Positions 8,589 to 17,415 of a stretch of DNA of 64,000 nucleotides are shown here, one piece after another. Location: the NCBI GenBank assembly GCA_035762175.1, contig DASTPP010000438.1, forward strand, positions 29,698 to 93,697. Reading direction: 5' to 3'. Position numbers and translations under genes: made by a program. The notes under the pieces are model-generated. The model was not told where the DNA came from. It saw only the letters and a program-made list of their open reading frames with translations, and did no database searches. Each line of letters begins with the position of its first letter. The first letter of the stretch is position 1. The stretch comes from DASTPP01 sp035762175 (lineage in GTDB: Bacteria > Myxococcota_A > Polyangia > Polyangiales > Polyangiaceae).

Positions 8589-9392
8589 CTAGCGCGGCCG
8601 CGCCGGCGGGGGGCCGGGGCGCCGCGGGGCGGGGGCGCTGGGGCCGCGCGGGCGAGGCGAGCGTGAGGCGGGGGGGCGCCGGGCCGAGGGGGCGGCGGGC
8701 GGACGCGCCGCGCGCAAGCTCGAGGGCGCGCGGGCGGGCGGGCGCGGGCCGACGGCGCCGCCCTCGTCGCGGCCCGCGTCGAGCAGGCGCTGGTAGGCCC
8801 GGAGCACCGAGGCGACGTAGCCCTGCGTCTCGGCGATAGGCGGAATGGCCCCGTGGCGGCGCACGACGGCGGCGCCGGCGTTGTACGCCGCGAGCGCGAG
8901 GACGAGCTGGCCGTCGAACTCGTCGAGCAGCGAGCGGAGCAGCTTCGCGCCCCCGGCGACGTTCTGCCGGGGCTCGAAGGGGTCGGTGACGCCGAGCAGC
9001 GAGGCGGTCTCGGGCATGAGCTGCATCAGGCCGAGGGCGCCCTTCGGCGAGATCGCGCGCGGGTTGAAGCCCGACTCGGCCTCGATGACCGCCAGGACCA
9101 GCTCGGGCGCCAGGGCGTTCGCTTCGGCCGCCTCGCGGGCGAGCGCGTCGTAGGGCTTCGCGAGGCCGACCGCGGCGGGCCGGGTGGGGGGCGAGGCGTC
9201 GGCGGCGGGCGGGTCGGCGGGCCTGTCTGTGGGCGGCGCCGGGGCTCGGGCGGGGCCGGTGCTCACGAGGTGCGCCCGGCCCGAACGGTCGGTGTACCGA
9301 AACACCTCGGCCGCCGCCCGGCGCTCGGTCACGGCGTTGCACGCGAGCCAGAGCGAGGCGAGCAGGGTCGCGTGTTTCGTCGTTCGTCGCAT
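8589..9392 (-). CDS. Periplasmic lytic transglycosylase (SLT domain) in the T6SS minus wing
   Basis: The protein is 267 residues. A Sec signal peptide is followed by a short DUF4124-like segment (EVFRYTDRSGRAHLVST) and, from ~85 to ~200, an SLT lysozyme-like domain. The catalytic Glu lies in ESGFNPRAISPKGALGLMQ, and AAYNAGAAVV is the conserved substrate-groove motif. The C-terminal ~60 residues are Pro/Arg-rich and may be disordered. Lytic transglycosylases cut peptidoglycan to let trans-envelope machines be inserted, a role known for T6SS membrane complexes. Its place as last gene of the TssF-TssL wing supports that job here. Confidence 0.85.
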   Translation of the reverse strand: MRRTTKHATLLASLWLACNAVTERRAAAEVFRYTDRSGRAHLVSTGPARAPAPPTDRPADPPAADASPPTRPAAVGLAKPYDALAREAAEANALAPELVLAVIEAESGFNPRAISPKGALGLMQLMPETASLLGVTDPFEPRQNVAGGAKLLRSLLDEFDGQLVLALAAYNAGAAVVRRHGAIPPIAETQGYVASVLRAYQRLLDAGRDEGGAVGPRPPARAPSSLRAARPPAAPSARRPPASRSPRPRGPSAPAPRRPGPPPARPR

Positions 9393-9413
9393 CGGGGGCT
9401 CGGGGCGCGGGCG

Positions 9414-9977
9414 CTATTGGGGGACGATGGTGAAGACTTCGAGCAAATCTTCGAGATCGAAGAGGGCGTCGTCGAGCTCGGCGCGCAGGGCCTTCGGGTC
9501 GGCCGGCGTCGACGCGGGGGCGCCCTTCGGGGCGGCCGGCGCCGACGCGGGGGCGCCCTTCGGGTCGGAAGGTGCGGGCGAGGGGGCGGCCGGGGCGGCG
9601 GCGGGGGCGGCCGTGGTCAGGTGGGCGCTCTCGAAGCGGGCGACGGCTTGCTCGACGCGGCGCAAGAACGGTTCGACGGCGGCCCGGGCTTCGGGGCCGA
9701 GGCTCGTCGCGAGGGCCGCGCGTAGCTCGGTCAGATCGGCGCGCGCCCGGTCGAAGGGGTCGAGGGGGGCGGGGGCCGCTCTCGGGCGGGCGTCGGCGGG
9801 GGCGGGCTTCGGGACGGCGGGCCGCCGGGGCGAGGCGACGTCGCGCGCGGCGAGGGGCCCGCCCTCGGGGGGCGCGGCGGGCTCGCGGGGCGCGGGGGCG
9901 CGGGCGGTCGTCGGGGTCGAGGCCGCGAGGGCCCAACGGCGCCGCAAGCGCTCGAGATCGAAGGGCTCGTTTGCCAC
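9414..9977 (-). CDS. Hypothetical acidic-tailed protein of the T6SS minus wing
   Basis: The protein is 187 residues with a GTG start. It begins FDLERLRRRWA, has a long Pro/Ala linker, a helical middle (RADLTELRAALATSL, EARAAVEPFLRRVEQAVARF) and ends with a second helix, LDDALFDLEDLLEVFTIV. Two near-identical PKGAPAS units occur in the linker. No family is recognised. Its position between tssL and the lytic transglycosylase, with about 20-25 bp gaps on each side, indicates co-transcription and a structural or adaptor role in this T6SS. Confidence 0.7.
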   Translation of the reverse strand: MANEPFDLERLRRRWALAASTPTTARAPAPREPAAPPEGGPLAARDVASPRRPAVPKPAPADARPRAAPAPLDPFDRARADLTELRAALATSLGPEARAAVEPFLRRVEQAVARFESAHLTTAAPAAAPAAPSPAPSDPKGAPASAPAAPKGAPASTPADPKALRAELDDALFDLEDLLEVFTIVPQ

Positions 9978-10002
9978 CGGTCTAGGCCCCTTCGTCGCGC
10001 GC

Positions 10003-10794
10003 TCAGGGCGTGCCGAACCACGAGAGGGCGAGGTAGGTCGCGACGACCACGCCCGAGGCGACGGCGTAATAAGGCCAGGGGAAGGCCACGAGCTCGACGC
10101 CCCGCGCGGGGCGGGGCGGGGCGGCCGCGGGCGCCGGCCGCAGGGGGATGCGCTCGGCGAGCCGCGCGGCGTACTCGTCGAGCTTCTTGCGGTGGCCCTG
10201 GTGCATGCCCGCGAACCCGTCGGCGAGGCAGAAGTAGAAGACCTCGAAGACGAAGGGGTGCGTCTCTTGCTGGCGCAGCTTGTCTTCGGCGACGGTGAAG
10301 AAGAGCTCGCCGCCGTTGTCGATCTCGTAGAGCTCGCCTTGCAGTGGCTCCCAGCGCGCGGCCTCGCCCCGGGTGCTGATCTGCACGAGCTCGTCGACGT
10401 ACACGACGACGGGGAAGAGCGCGTAGTAGACGTCGTGCTCGCTCAAGACCTCGGCGAAGGCGGCGCGCAGCTCGACGAGCCGCTGGCGCACGATCGCGCG
10501 CAGGGCGACGAGGTCGGGGCCGGCGGGGGGCTCGCCGCGCCGGGCCAGCTCGCGGGCGAGCTCGGGGGCGCGGGCGAGGCGCGGGTCGGCCTCGGCGTCG
10601 AGCGGGGCCTCGCCGGGGGCGCCGGCGGCGGCGACCGGGGCGCGGGCGCGGGCGCGCTCGACGGCGATCTGGGCGGCGCGGGCGCCGACGCAGAGGTCTT
10701 GCACCTCGCGCAGGGCGGCCTCAAGGGGGAACCAGAGCGCCGTCGTCGAGCCGGCGCCGCGGGCGGCGGCCCGGGCGGCCGCGTCAGTGCTCAT
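10003..10794 (-). CDS. tssL: TssL/DotU-family T6SS membrane-complex protein
   Basis: The protein is 263 residues. It has the DotU-type cytoplasmic helical domain (VVVYVDELVQIS, WEPLQGELYEIDNGGELFF, VFEVFYFCLADGFAGMHQG) and a single C-terminal membrane anchor (YYAVASGVVVATYLALSWF). There is no fused OmpA peptidoglycan-binding domain, so envelope anchoring must come from elsewhere. TssL pairs with TssM in the inner-membrane complex and recruits the baseplate via TssK and TssE. The ATG overlaps the end of tssF by 11 bases, indicating coupling. Confidence 0.88.
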   Translation of the reverse strand: MSTDAAARAAARGAGSTTALWFPLEAALREVQDLCVGARAAQIAVERARARAPVAAAGAPGEAPLDAEADPRLARAPELARELARRGEPPAGPDLVALRAIVRQRLVELRAAFAEVLSEHDVYYALFPVVVYVDELVQISTRGEAARWEPLQGELYEIDNGGELFFTVAEDKLRQQETHPFVFEVFYFCLADGFAGMHQGHRKKLDEYAARLAERIPLRPAPAAAPPRPARGVELVAFPWPYYAVASGVVVATYLALSWFGTP

Positions 10795-12430
10795 AGCGTA
10801 GCTCCCGGCCGAGGCGCGGCAGGCGCGCGGTGATCTCGACGACGCGCTCGGCGCTCCAGGCTTCGAGCAGGTCGAGCAGCTTCGAGCAGAACAGGTCGAG
10901 CGCGGGCAGGTCGGCGGCGCCCGCGCCCTCGAACTCGAGCTCGTAGACGTGGCTGACGCCGCCGGCCTTGTGGCCCGCGGGCTTCGAGCGGACGGCGACC
11001 GACGAGAGCCCGGCGACGAGCCGCTCGAACTCGCGCCGGCGCGCGGCGCCCAGGGCGCGCAGCAAGAAGGTGAGCTCGTCGAGGCCGAGGAAGCGCTGGT
11101 TCTTGATGGCCATCAGCGAGAGCAGCCCGTCGCGGTCGTCGGCGAGATCGCTCGCCGCCTCGGCCGCGAGGGGCCCGGCACACGACCAGGTGAGCCCCTC
11201 GAAGTGCCGGTCGGCGGGGCGCACGCGCAGGTCGAGCGAGCGGGCGGCGCCGAGGCCGGGTTGCGTCCACAAGGCCTCGACGGCGACGCGGCGCGGCCGG
11301 TCGAAGGCGCCGGGCAGGGCGAGCTCGAGCCAGGCCCGGCGCTGCGGCCCCTTGCCCTCGAAGACGACTTCGTAGCCGAGGTCGGTGGGGCCGAGCACGC
11401 CGGGCTCGAGCGGCGCCATGCCCTCGGCCGTCAGCAGGTAGGCGCCGAGCACCGAGTGCGGGGCGTAGCCGGCGTCGACCTCGGGGTGGCGGATGAGGTG
11501 CCGCTCGCGGGTGCCGTCGTGCTCGACGGGGTCGGCGAGATCGCGCTTGAGGTTGTAGGCGGGCGCGGCATGGAGCACGAAGCTGTCGGGGGTAAGGTGC
11601 AGGTCGGCCGGCCAGTCTTTGTCGACGTCGAGGCAGAGCGAGAAGGCCTGCCAGTGGCGGCCGCGCGCGACGCCGCGGGCGCGCACGAAGAGCTCGGCCT
11701 CGGGAAAGTGCACGAACGATCGGAAGCGGTCGACCGGGTGCTCGAAGGCCTCGGGCTCGTGGGCGCCGGCCGCCGGGGCGCCGAAGGCGAGCTCGCAGGG
11801 GGCGCCGACCTCGTCGCCGCGGGCGACCTTGCCGTAGATGACGCTCGCGCGCTTGACGTGGGACTTGAGCGCGAAGCGCAGGGCCATCGAGGCGGCGGGG
11901 TCGCTCAGGTGGTCGAGGTAGAGCGAGAGCTCGCCGATCTCGTCGTTGCGGGCGAAGTCGCTCGCGAAGCGCAGGAAGATGCGGCGGCCCTTGTCGCGCC
12001 CGGGCACGAGGTCGACCGACTCGAGGGCGACGGGCAGCACGCGCAAGGGGGCGGCGGTGCGGAAGCGGTAGGCGGGCCGGCGGCCCCAGTCGGCGGCGGG
12101 AGCGACGAGCAGCTCGGAGCCGCGCGGCAGCTCGGCCGCGTCGGAGAAGCGCGCGGTGACGTCGGCGCGCACCACGGCGGCGGCGGGCAGGGGGCTCAGC
12201 ACGTAGGGGAAGTGCTGGCGCAAGAGGCGCAGCAGGCTCTGGTCGACAGCGCGCTCGGCGGCGAGGCGGGTGCGGGCCGAGAAGAAGGCCAGCGCCTCGA
12301 TGAGCCGGCGCACGTCGGGGTCTTCGCGGGCCAGCGGCACCTTCGGGTGCAGCCCCGCGTACGAGGCGCGGAACTTCTCGAGCGCCTCGAGCTCGACGAG
12401 AAACGCTTCTTCGAGCTCGTCTTCGTTCAT
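10784..12430 (-). CDS. tssF: TssF (VasA/ImpG) T6SS baseplate protein
   Basis: The protein is 548 residues. The N-terminus (LVELEALEKFRASYAGLHP, REDPDVRRLIEALAFFSART) and the LLRLLRQHFPYVLSPLPA segment are diagnostic of TssF, with its usual beta-rich body after them. TssF forms the baseplate wedge with TssG, TssE and TssK around VgrG. Unlike most loci, tssF is not adjacent to tssG: its partner is on the opposite wing at 30833. The ATG is at 12430-12428, 25 bases after the spike-like gene, so the two are probably one operon. Confidence 0.92.
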   Translation of the reverse strand: MNEDELEEAFLVELEALEKFRASYAGLHPKVPLAREDPDVRRLIEALAFFSARTRLAAERAVDQSLLRLLRQHFPYVLSPLPAAAVVRADVTARFSDAAELPRGSELLVAPAADWGRRPAYRFRTAAPLRVLPVALESVDLVPGRDKGRRIFLRFASDFARNDEIGELSLYLDHLSDPAASMALRFALKSHVKRASVIYGKVARGDEVGAPCELAFGAPAAGAHEPEAFEHPVDRFRSFVHFPEAELFVRARGVARGRHWQAFSLCLDVDKDWPADLHLTPDSFVLHAAPAYNLKRDLADPVEHDGTRERHLIRHPEVDAGYAPHSVLGAYLLTAEGMAPLEPGVLGPTDLGYEVVFEGKGPQRRAWLELALPGAFDRPRRVAVEALWTQPGLGAARSLDLRVRPADRHFEGLTWSCAGPLAAEAASDLADDRDGLLSLMAIKNQRFLGLDELTFLLRALGAARRREFERLVAGLSSVAVRSKPAGHKAGGVSHVYELEFEGAGAADLPALDLFCSKLLDLLEAWSAERVVEITARLPRLGRELRYEH

Positions 12431-12455
12431 GGCACGTCGACCCCGCGCGGCGCCC

Positions 12456-13109
12456 TCAGCCGAGCTTGACGAGCCCCCCCTCGACCTTGACGAGCTGGCC
12501 CGAAATGGTGGTCAGGTTCTTGCCGATGACGGTCATGGGCCCGCCGGCCTCGAGCTTGGCGTCGGCCGCGGCGGCGATCTGCAGCGCCTTCAGATCGAGC
12601 GTGGTGGCCCCCTTGACCGTGGTGCCGACCAGGCCCTCGACGAGGGCGTTCTGGCCCTTGAGCTTGGCGTCGCCGAGGGCGCTCGCCTCGAAGGCGCCGT
12701 CGGCCGAGAGCGTCGTCGCGCGCGCGCTCGAGGCGGCGAGCGCGCCCTGCGTGCTCAGCGACAGGTCGCCCGTGCTCGCGACGCCGAACGTGCCCTGCGC
12801 CCGGTGCGTCGTGTCGGCCGACGACGAGACCTCGACCGTCTCGGCCGTGACCTTGAACGACTTGCACGTGATCTCGACCTTGTCGGCCTTCTGCGTGACG
12901 GTGCTCGTGTCGGAGGGGCCCACCACCTTGAGCTCGATGCCCTCGGCGTCTTGCGTGATGGTGGTCTTCTTCTGATCTTGCTCGACCGCGACGACCGTGG
13001 TCGTGCCGTTCATCGTGATGGTCTGGGTGATCTGGTCGCCCTTCTTGACCGTGACGGTGACGCCGGCCGTCTTGCTCAGCTCGATCGAGCAAACCAACGT
13101 GTCGGCCAT
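12456..13109 (-). CDS. Beta-repeat, spike-like protein (possible detached VgrG needle)
   Basis: The protein is 217 residues with no signal peptide. From residue ~15 on it is a run of short beta-strand repeats rich in Thr/Val/Lys and Asp-Gly turns (TVTVKKGDQITQTITMNG, DKVEITCKSFKVTAETVEV, TISGQLVKVEGGLVKLG). This periodicity resembles the gp5/VgrG C-terminal triple-stranded beta-helix. Both VgrG-like proteins in the locus stop where that helix would normally start, or shortly after, so this protein may supply the needle as a separate chain; that is inference. It is the first gene of the minus wing and divergent from vgrG at 13275. Confidence 0.8.
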   Translation of the reverse strand: MADTLVCSIELSKTAGVTVTVKKGDQITQTITMNGTTTVVAVEQDQKKTTITQDAEGIELKVVGPSDTSTVTQKADKVEITCKSFKVTAETVEVSSSADTTHRAQGTFGVASTGDLSLSTQGALAASSARATTLSADGAFEASALGDAKLKGQNALVEGLVGTTVKGATTLDLKALQIAAAADAKLEAGGPMTVIGKNLTTISGQLVKVEGGLVKLG

Positions 13110-13274
13110 CGCCCCCGCCCTCGCTTCACCGGGCCGCCTCGCTCGCCGGGGGGGAGGGCGGCCCTCGCCCGTCGCCCGACGAGGTGAGCCGAGTATGCCC
13201 GGGCGCCGCGGCGGCCGACAACTTTTCTCGCCCCGCCCTTGGCGGCCCGCCCGGGCGCGGCGTAGCGTGGGGCC
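13110..13274. promoter_or_regulatory. Divergent T6SS intergenic region
   Basis: These 165 bp separate the start of the minus wing from the GTG start of vgrG on the plus strand. The region must hold both promoters. No consensus -35/-10 or -24/-12 element stands out. Confidence 0.4.
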
Positions 13275-15221
13275 GTGATCGATCGGGGCGGCCGGGCGCC
13301 GGGCGCGTTCGTCGACCGGCTCCGGCTCTCGCTGAGCTTGCGGGCGGGCGGGCGCGCGTTCGAGCTTACCGCGGGCTCGATCGAGCGGGTCGCCCTCGAC
13401 CACTGGGCCTACGGCTTCGAGGCCGAGATCGCCTTCGCCGTGCCGGCCGAGTTCGAGATCGAGGGGCTCTTCGAGGCCTTCGTGGGCGACGACCCGCTCG
13501 AGCTGTCGCTCTCGGTGGCGAGCTGCGTGCTCGACGGCACGGGGGTCGAGGCGGTGCCGATCGTCGTGTCGGGCCCCGCGCTCGAGCGGGCGGTGCGCGA
13601 AGCGGCGGCGCCCGGCGTCGCGGGGCGGCCGGTGTCGGACCGGCGCTACCGGGCGCGCTTCGCCGACCCGGCCGCGGCGCTCTGGCGGCGGCACCGGCCG
13701 ATCGAGCTGTTCGCCGACGCGTCGATGCGCGAGGTGTTCGAGCGGCACAAGGCGCCCGGCGTCGCGCTCGACTACGCGATGCCGCGCCTCGACGAGCGGC
13801 ACCCCCTGCTCTGCGTCGCCGCGGGGCTCGACGGGCCGGCGAGCTTTTACGACTTCGTCGCGTGGTTCCTCGACCGCGAGGGGGCGGTGCTCGAGTTCGG
13901 CGCGGGCGCCTACCGCGTCGCCGCCGAGAAGCGCCGCCCCGCGTCCGAGGCCGCGCCGATCGCCCGGGCCGACGTCGCACGGCTCGAGATCGTCGCGCCC
14001 GAGCCCGCGCGGCACGCGGGCCGGGTGCTCAACGCCGACGCGGGCGCGGCGCGGGCGCTCGCGGTCGACAACGCGCTCGCGGCCGACGGGGTGCGGGCCG
14101 ACGCGCTCGTGCGCACGCCGCTGGCGGCGCGCGTCGAACGCCGCAAGGGCGCCGAGGCCGCGCGCCTGCGCCCGCCCCGGCACGGCCTCGAGATCGACTT
14201 CGCCCGCCTGCCCGCGCGGCTCGACGCCCCCGGCGCCTTCGTCGCGCTCGGCGAGGGCTTCGGCGGGGCGCTCGACGCGGCCGGGGCGACCTACCGCGTC
14301 ACGCGCCTGCGGCTCGAGGCGGGGCCGGCCGACGTCGGCGAGGGGGCCGAGCCCGACGACCCCACGAAGGCCTACGCCGCCTCGCTCTCGCTCTCGCTCG
14401 AGCACGCCGCCGACCCGACCCCGCGCCTGCCGCCCTACGCGCCCCCGCGCTACCCCGTGCTCGTCGAGGGCAAGATCGTGAGCGAAAGCGGGGGCGACGA
14501 CGAGCGCACCTGGGCCTTTCTGCCGGGCGACGAGGGGCCGCAGTACGCGGTCGACGTGCCGCTCTGGGGCAAGCGGGTGCCGGCGCCCTTCGTGCCGAGC
14601 GGGGGCCCGGGGCACTGGTTCTTTCCCGGGTACAAGGGGCAGCGGGTGCTGGTCGAGCTCGGCTTCGATCGCGCGTCGATTCGCCGGGCGCTCGACTGGG
14701 CCGCGGGCGCCCGCGCGCCGGCCGAGGGGCGGGGCGACCGCCTCGTGCTGGGCCGGCGCGGCGTCGACGGCACCGCGATCGAGCACGCCTACCGCGACGG
14801 CAAGCCCGCGCTCGCCGCGCGCCGCGCCTTCGGCGACGACCGCGGGGCGCTCGAGGTGCGCGAGGGCGTGGTCTTTCTCGAGGTGAACGAAGATCCGACG
14901 GCGTCTACGATCGAGCCCCGCTACGACGTGAGCCCGGCCGTCTCCGCGGCGAAAGAGCGCCTCGGGGGCGAAGTGAGGGCGGCGGTCGACGAGCTGAACG
15001 GCGCCTTCGAGCGCGCCTCGGGCGAGGCGCAGGCCGAGCTCGACGCGGCGCTCGGCGAGCTCGACGCGGCGGTTGGCGAGGCGCAAGCCGGCTTGCGCGG
15101 CGCCCTCGGGCGGGTCGAGGGCGAGCTCGGCGAGCTCTCGTCCGGGCTCGCGTCGGCGACCCAGCCCGCCGCCGACGCGCTCGCCGCGGCGAAGGCGGCG
15201 CTGCGGGCGGCGCTCGAGTAA
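13275..15221 (+). CDS. vgrG: VgrG-like T6SS tip protein with C-terminal coiled-coil extension
   Basis: The protein is 648 residues with a GTG start. Residues ~1-540 align throughout with the other VgrG-like protein at 32197 (HWAYGFEAEIAF, SFYDFVAWFLDREG, VEGKIVSESGGDDERTW, FFPGYKGQRVLVELGFDRAS, YRDGKPALAARRAFGDDRG). They correspond to the gp27-like base and gp5-like OB region. In place of a long beta-helix, the last ~100 residues are an Ala/Glu-rich coiled coil (LDAALGELDAAVGEAQAGLR). Two further coiled-coil genes follow with 12-bp gaps. Tip or cargo-carrier function is inferred from family and context. Confidence 0.82.
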   Translation: MIDRGGRAPGAFVDRLRLSLSLRAGGRAFELTAGSIERVALDHWAYGFEAEIAFAVPAEFEIEGLFEAFVGDDPLELSLSVASCVLDGTGVEAVPIVVSGPALERAVREAAAPGVAGRPVSDRRYRARFADPAAALWRRHRPIELFADASMREVFERHKAPGVALDYAMPRLDERHPLLCVAAGLDGPASFYDFVAWFLDREGAVLEFGAGAYRVAAEKRRPASEAAPIARADVARLEIVAPEPARHAGRVLNADAGAARALAVDNALAADGVRADALVRTPLAARVERRKGAEAARLRPPRHGLEIDFARLPARLDAPGAFVALGEGFGGALDAAGATYRVTRLRLEAGPADVGEGAEPDDPTKAYAASLSLSLEHAADPTPRLPPYAPPRYPVLVEGKIVSESGGDDERTWAFLPGDEGPQYAVDVPLWGKRVPAPFVPSGGPGHWFFPGYKGQRVLVELGFDRASIRRALDWAAGARAPAEGRGDRLVLGRRGVDGTAIEHAYRDGKPALAARRAFGDDRGALEVREGVVFLEVNEDPTASTIEPRYDVSPAVSAAKERLGGEVRAAVDELNGAFERASGEAQAELDAALGELDAAVGEAQAGLRGALGRVEGELGELSSGLASATQPAADALAAAKAALRAALE

Positions 15222-15233
15222 AAGGGGGTGCGC

Positions 15234-15470
15234 ATGTTCGACGCGATCAAGGCGAAGCTCTCGGCCCTCGAGGGCGAGGTGCGGGCGGCGCTCGCGGGGG
15301 TGGGGGCCGAGGCGGGGCGGCTCGAGGCCTCGGCGCAGGCGCTCGGGCGAGAGGCCGCCGCGCCCCTCGAGCGGGCGAAGGCGGCGCTCGGCCGGGCCGA
15401 GGCGGCGCTCGGGTCGGCGATCGCGCCGCTGCGGCAGCGGGCGTCGTCGCTGCGGCGCCCGGGGCCCTGA
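15234..15470 (+). CDS. Small coiled-coil protein between vgrG and a large coiled-coil protein
   Basis: The protein is 78 residues from the ATG at 15234; an in-frame GTG at 15228 lies too close to the AAAGGGGG Shine-Dalgarno at 15220-15227. The whole chain is one Ala/Glu/Arg heptad-like helix (KAKLSALEGEVRAAL, EAGRLEASAQALGREAAAP). It resembles the C-terminal extension of the VgrG just upstream and the large protein just downstream, so it likely associates with both. Function unknown. Confidence 0.65.
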   Translation: MFDAIKAKLSALEGEVRAALAGVGAEAGRLEASAQALGREAAAPLERAKAALGRAEAALGSAIAPLRQRASSLRRPGP

Positions 15471-15482
15471 AGGGGGCGCGCG

Positions 15483-17345
15483 GTGTGGGCCCCGCTCGAC
15501 CAAGCGCGCGCGCAGATCGAGGCGCTCGCGGCCGAGCTCGAAGCGGCGCGCCGCGGCGGGCTCGCGCGCGTCGAGGCGGCGGGCGCCGGGCTCGCGGCCG
15601 ACGTCGAAGGCCTTCGCCGTGAGCTCGGCGCGGCAGCGGGGGGGGCGCGCGCCGAGCTCACGCGGGCCGAGGCCGAGGCCCGGGCGACGGCGCGGGCGCT
15701 GCTGGGCGCGCTGGCGAAGAAGGGCGGGGCGGGCGAGGCGCTGCGCGCGCGCGTCGAGGCCGAGGCGCGCGGCGCCGAGAGCGCGCTGGGGGCGGCGCGG
15801 GCCGAGCTCGAAGGCACGCTCGGCGATCTCGACCGCGGCCTCGAGGCGCAGGAGGGCGAGGCGAAGGGCGCGCTCGGGGCCCTGCGCGCGTCGTTCGAGG
15901 CGGGCGCGGCGGCGCTCGCGGGCGAGGCGAGCGCGCCCGGCGCCGCGCTCGACGCGCAGCGCGAGGCGCTCGGGCGTGAGCTCGACGGGGCGGCGCGGGC
16001 CGTGCTCGCCCAGCTCGATGCGCTCGAAGGCGGCGCGCGGGGGCAACTGCGCGATCTCGGGGCGGCGATCGAGCGGGCGCGGGCCGAGCTCGGCGCGGCG
16101 GCCGGGGCGGCCCGGCGGGGGCTGCTCGAGCCGCTCGCTTCGGCCCGCGCGGCCGCGGGCGAGCTCGAGCGCGCCGTGCTCGCGCCGATCGGCGCGGCCC
16201 GGGCTGCGCTCGACGTCGCCGAGCGGCAGCTGCGCGACTACGTCGTGCGGGCCGAGCAGGGGCTCGACGCCGTGGCGAAGCAGGGCCTCGCCCAGATCGA
16301 CGCCCTGCTCGCCCAGGCGCGCGCCGCCCTCGACGCGGCGCTCGAGGCGCTCGGCGCGATGCGCGCGCAGATCGAGGGCCTCGGCGCCCCGATCGTGGGG
16401 CCGCTGCGGGCGCTCGCGGCCTCCGTCGACGCGCTGAGCGCGCCCCTCACGGCGGGGGCACAGGCGCTCAACGCCGCGAACCTCCGGGGCCGCGCGGCCA
16501 TCGAGGCCGTCGCCGCGAGCGGGCTGCCGAAGCCGCTGGTCGCGCCGGCGCTCGCGGCGGTCCAAGGCGCGCTCGACGGGGCGCTCGCGGTGCTCGGGCG
16601 GCTCTCGAAGCAGGCGTCGGCGCAGATCGAGGGGGCGGCGGCGCAGATCGGTTCGCGCGTCGCGGCGACGAAGGGGCAAGCGCGCCAGCAACTCGACGCC
16701 TTCGCCCGGGCGCTCTCGGCGCAGGCCGAGGCCCTCTTGCCCCCCGTCGCCGCTCAGGTGGGCGCCGCCCGCGCGCAGGCCGACGCCCTCGTCGCCCAGA
16801 TCGTCGCGCAGCTTCAGGCGGCCGAGCGCTCGGCCCTCGACGCCATCGAAACGACCAAGCGCGGGGTCGAAGCGCAGGCCGAGGCGACACTCGCGCAGCT
16901 CGCGGGTCAGCTCGAGCAGGGCCGGACGCAGCTCGCCGAGAGGCTGCGGGCGGTCGGCGACGCCCTGGCGCAGGCCGAGGCGTCGCTCGCCCGCCAGGCC
17001 GACGAGCTCGCGGCCCCGCTTTCACGCCGCGCGGGCGAGGTCGAGGCAGCGATCGGGCGCGGGGCGGCCGAGATCGGGCGCCGGCTCGACGCGCTCGAGG
17101 CCGAGTTTGCGGCCCGGGTGGGCGCGGCCGCGGAGGCAGCGCGGGCCCCGCTCGAGGGCCTGCGCGCGCGCGGGGCGAGCGCCGAGGCCGGGCTCGGTGC
17201 GCCGCTCGACGCGCTGCGCGCCGGGCAGGCTCGCGCCCTTGCCGCGCTCCGCGCCAGGCTGCCTTCGGCCTCCTCGTACGCGACGTTGAGCGCCCGGTTG
17301 CTCGCGCCCCTCGAGGCGCTCGAGGCCGAGGTCGCCGCGCTCTGA
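15483..17345 (+). CDS. Large Ala-rich apolipoprotein-like coiled-coil protein downstream of vgrG
   Basis: The protein is 620 residues with a GTG start preceded by AGGGGGCG. The whole length is amphipathic helix with Ala-Glu/Ala-Arg heptads and 11/22-residue periodicity like apolipoprotein A or tape-measure helices (QARAQIEALAAELEAARR, GVEAQAEATLAQLAGQLEQG). No enzymatic motif, signal peptide or membrane segment is visible. Only 12 bp separate it from the small coiled-coil gene, so the three genes from vgrG form one unit. It may be an extended VgrG-bound cargo, an effector chaperone or a length-setting rod; none of these can be decided from sequence. Confidence 0.75.
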   Translation: MWAPLDQARAQIEALAAELEAARRGGLARVEAAGAGLAADVEGLRRELGAAAGGARAELTRAEAEARATARALLGALAKKGGAGEALRARVEAEARGAESALGAARAELEGTLGDLDRGLEAQEGEAKGALGALRASFEAGAAALAGEASAPGAALDAQREALGRELDGAARAVLAQLDALEGGARGQLRDLGAAIERARAELGAAAGAARRGLLEPLASARAAAGELERAVLAPIGAARAALDVAERQLRDYVVRAEQGLDAVAKQGLAQIDALLAQARAALDAALEALGAMRAQIEGLGAPIVGPLRALAASVDALSAPLTAGAQALNAANLRGRAAIEAVAASGLPKPLVAPALAAVQGALDGALAVLGRLSKQASAQIEGAAAQIGSRVAATKGQARQQLDAFARALSAQAEALLPPVAAQVGAARAQADALVAQIVAQLQAAERSALDAIETTKRGVEAQAEATLAQLAGQLEQGRTQLAERLRAVGDALAQAEASLARQADELAAPLSRRAGEVEAAIGRGAAEIGRRLDALEAEFAARVGAAAEAARAPLEGLRARGASAEAGLGAPLDALRAGQARALAALRARLPSASSYATLSARLLAPLEALEAEVAAL

Positions 17346-17366
17346 CGCGACGGAGGGCGCGCCGGT

Positions 17367-17413
17367 CGCCTCGGGGGGCGCGCGGACGCCTCGGGGGGCG
17401 CGCGGACGCCTCG
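17367..17413. repeat. Short tandem repeat, 20-bp unit
   Basis: A 20-bp GC-rich unit containing GCCTCGGGGGGCGCGCGGAC is present in two full copies and one partial copy between the convergent coiled-coil gene and the helix-turn-helix gene. It may form part of the transcript ends of both; no other feature is seen. Confidence 0.6.
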
Positions 17414-17415
17414 GC

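Noticed and set aside
13110..16691. Very long minus-strand open frame continuous with the spike-like gene.
   Set aside because: It is the antisense of the vgrG and coiled-coil genes, is extremely Arg/Pro-rich and has no natural protein character before the ATG at 13109.
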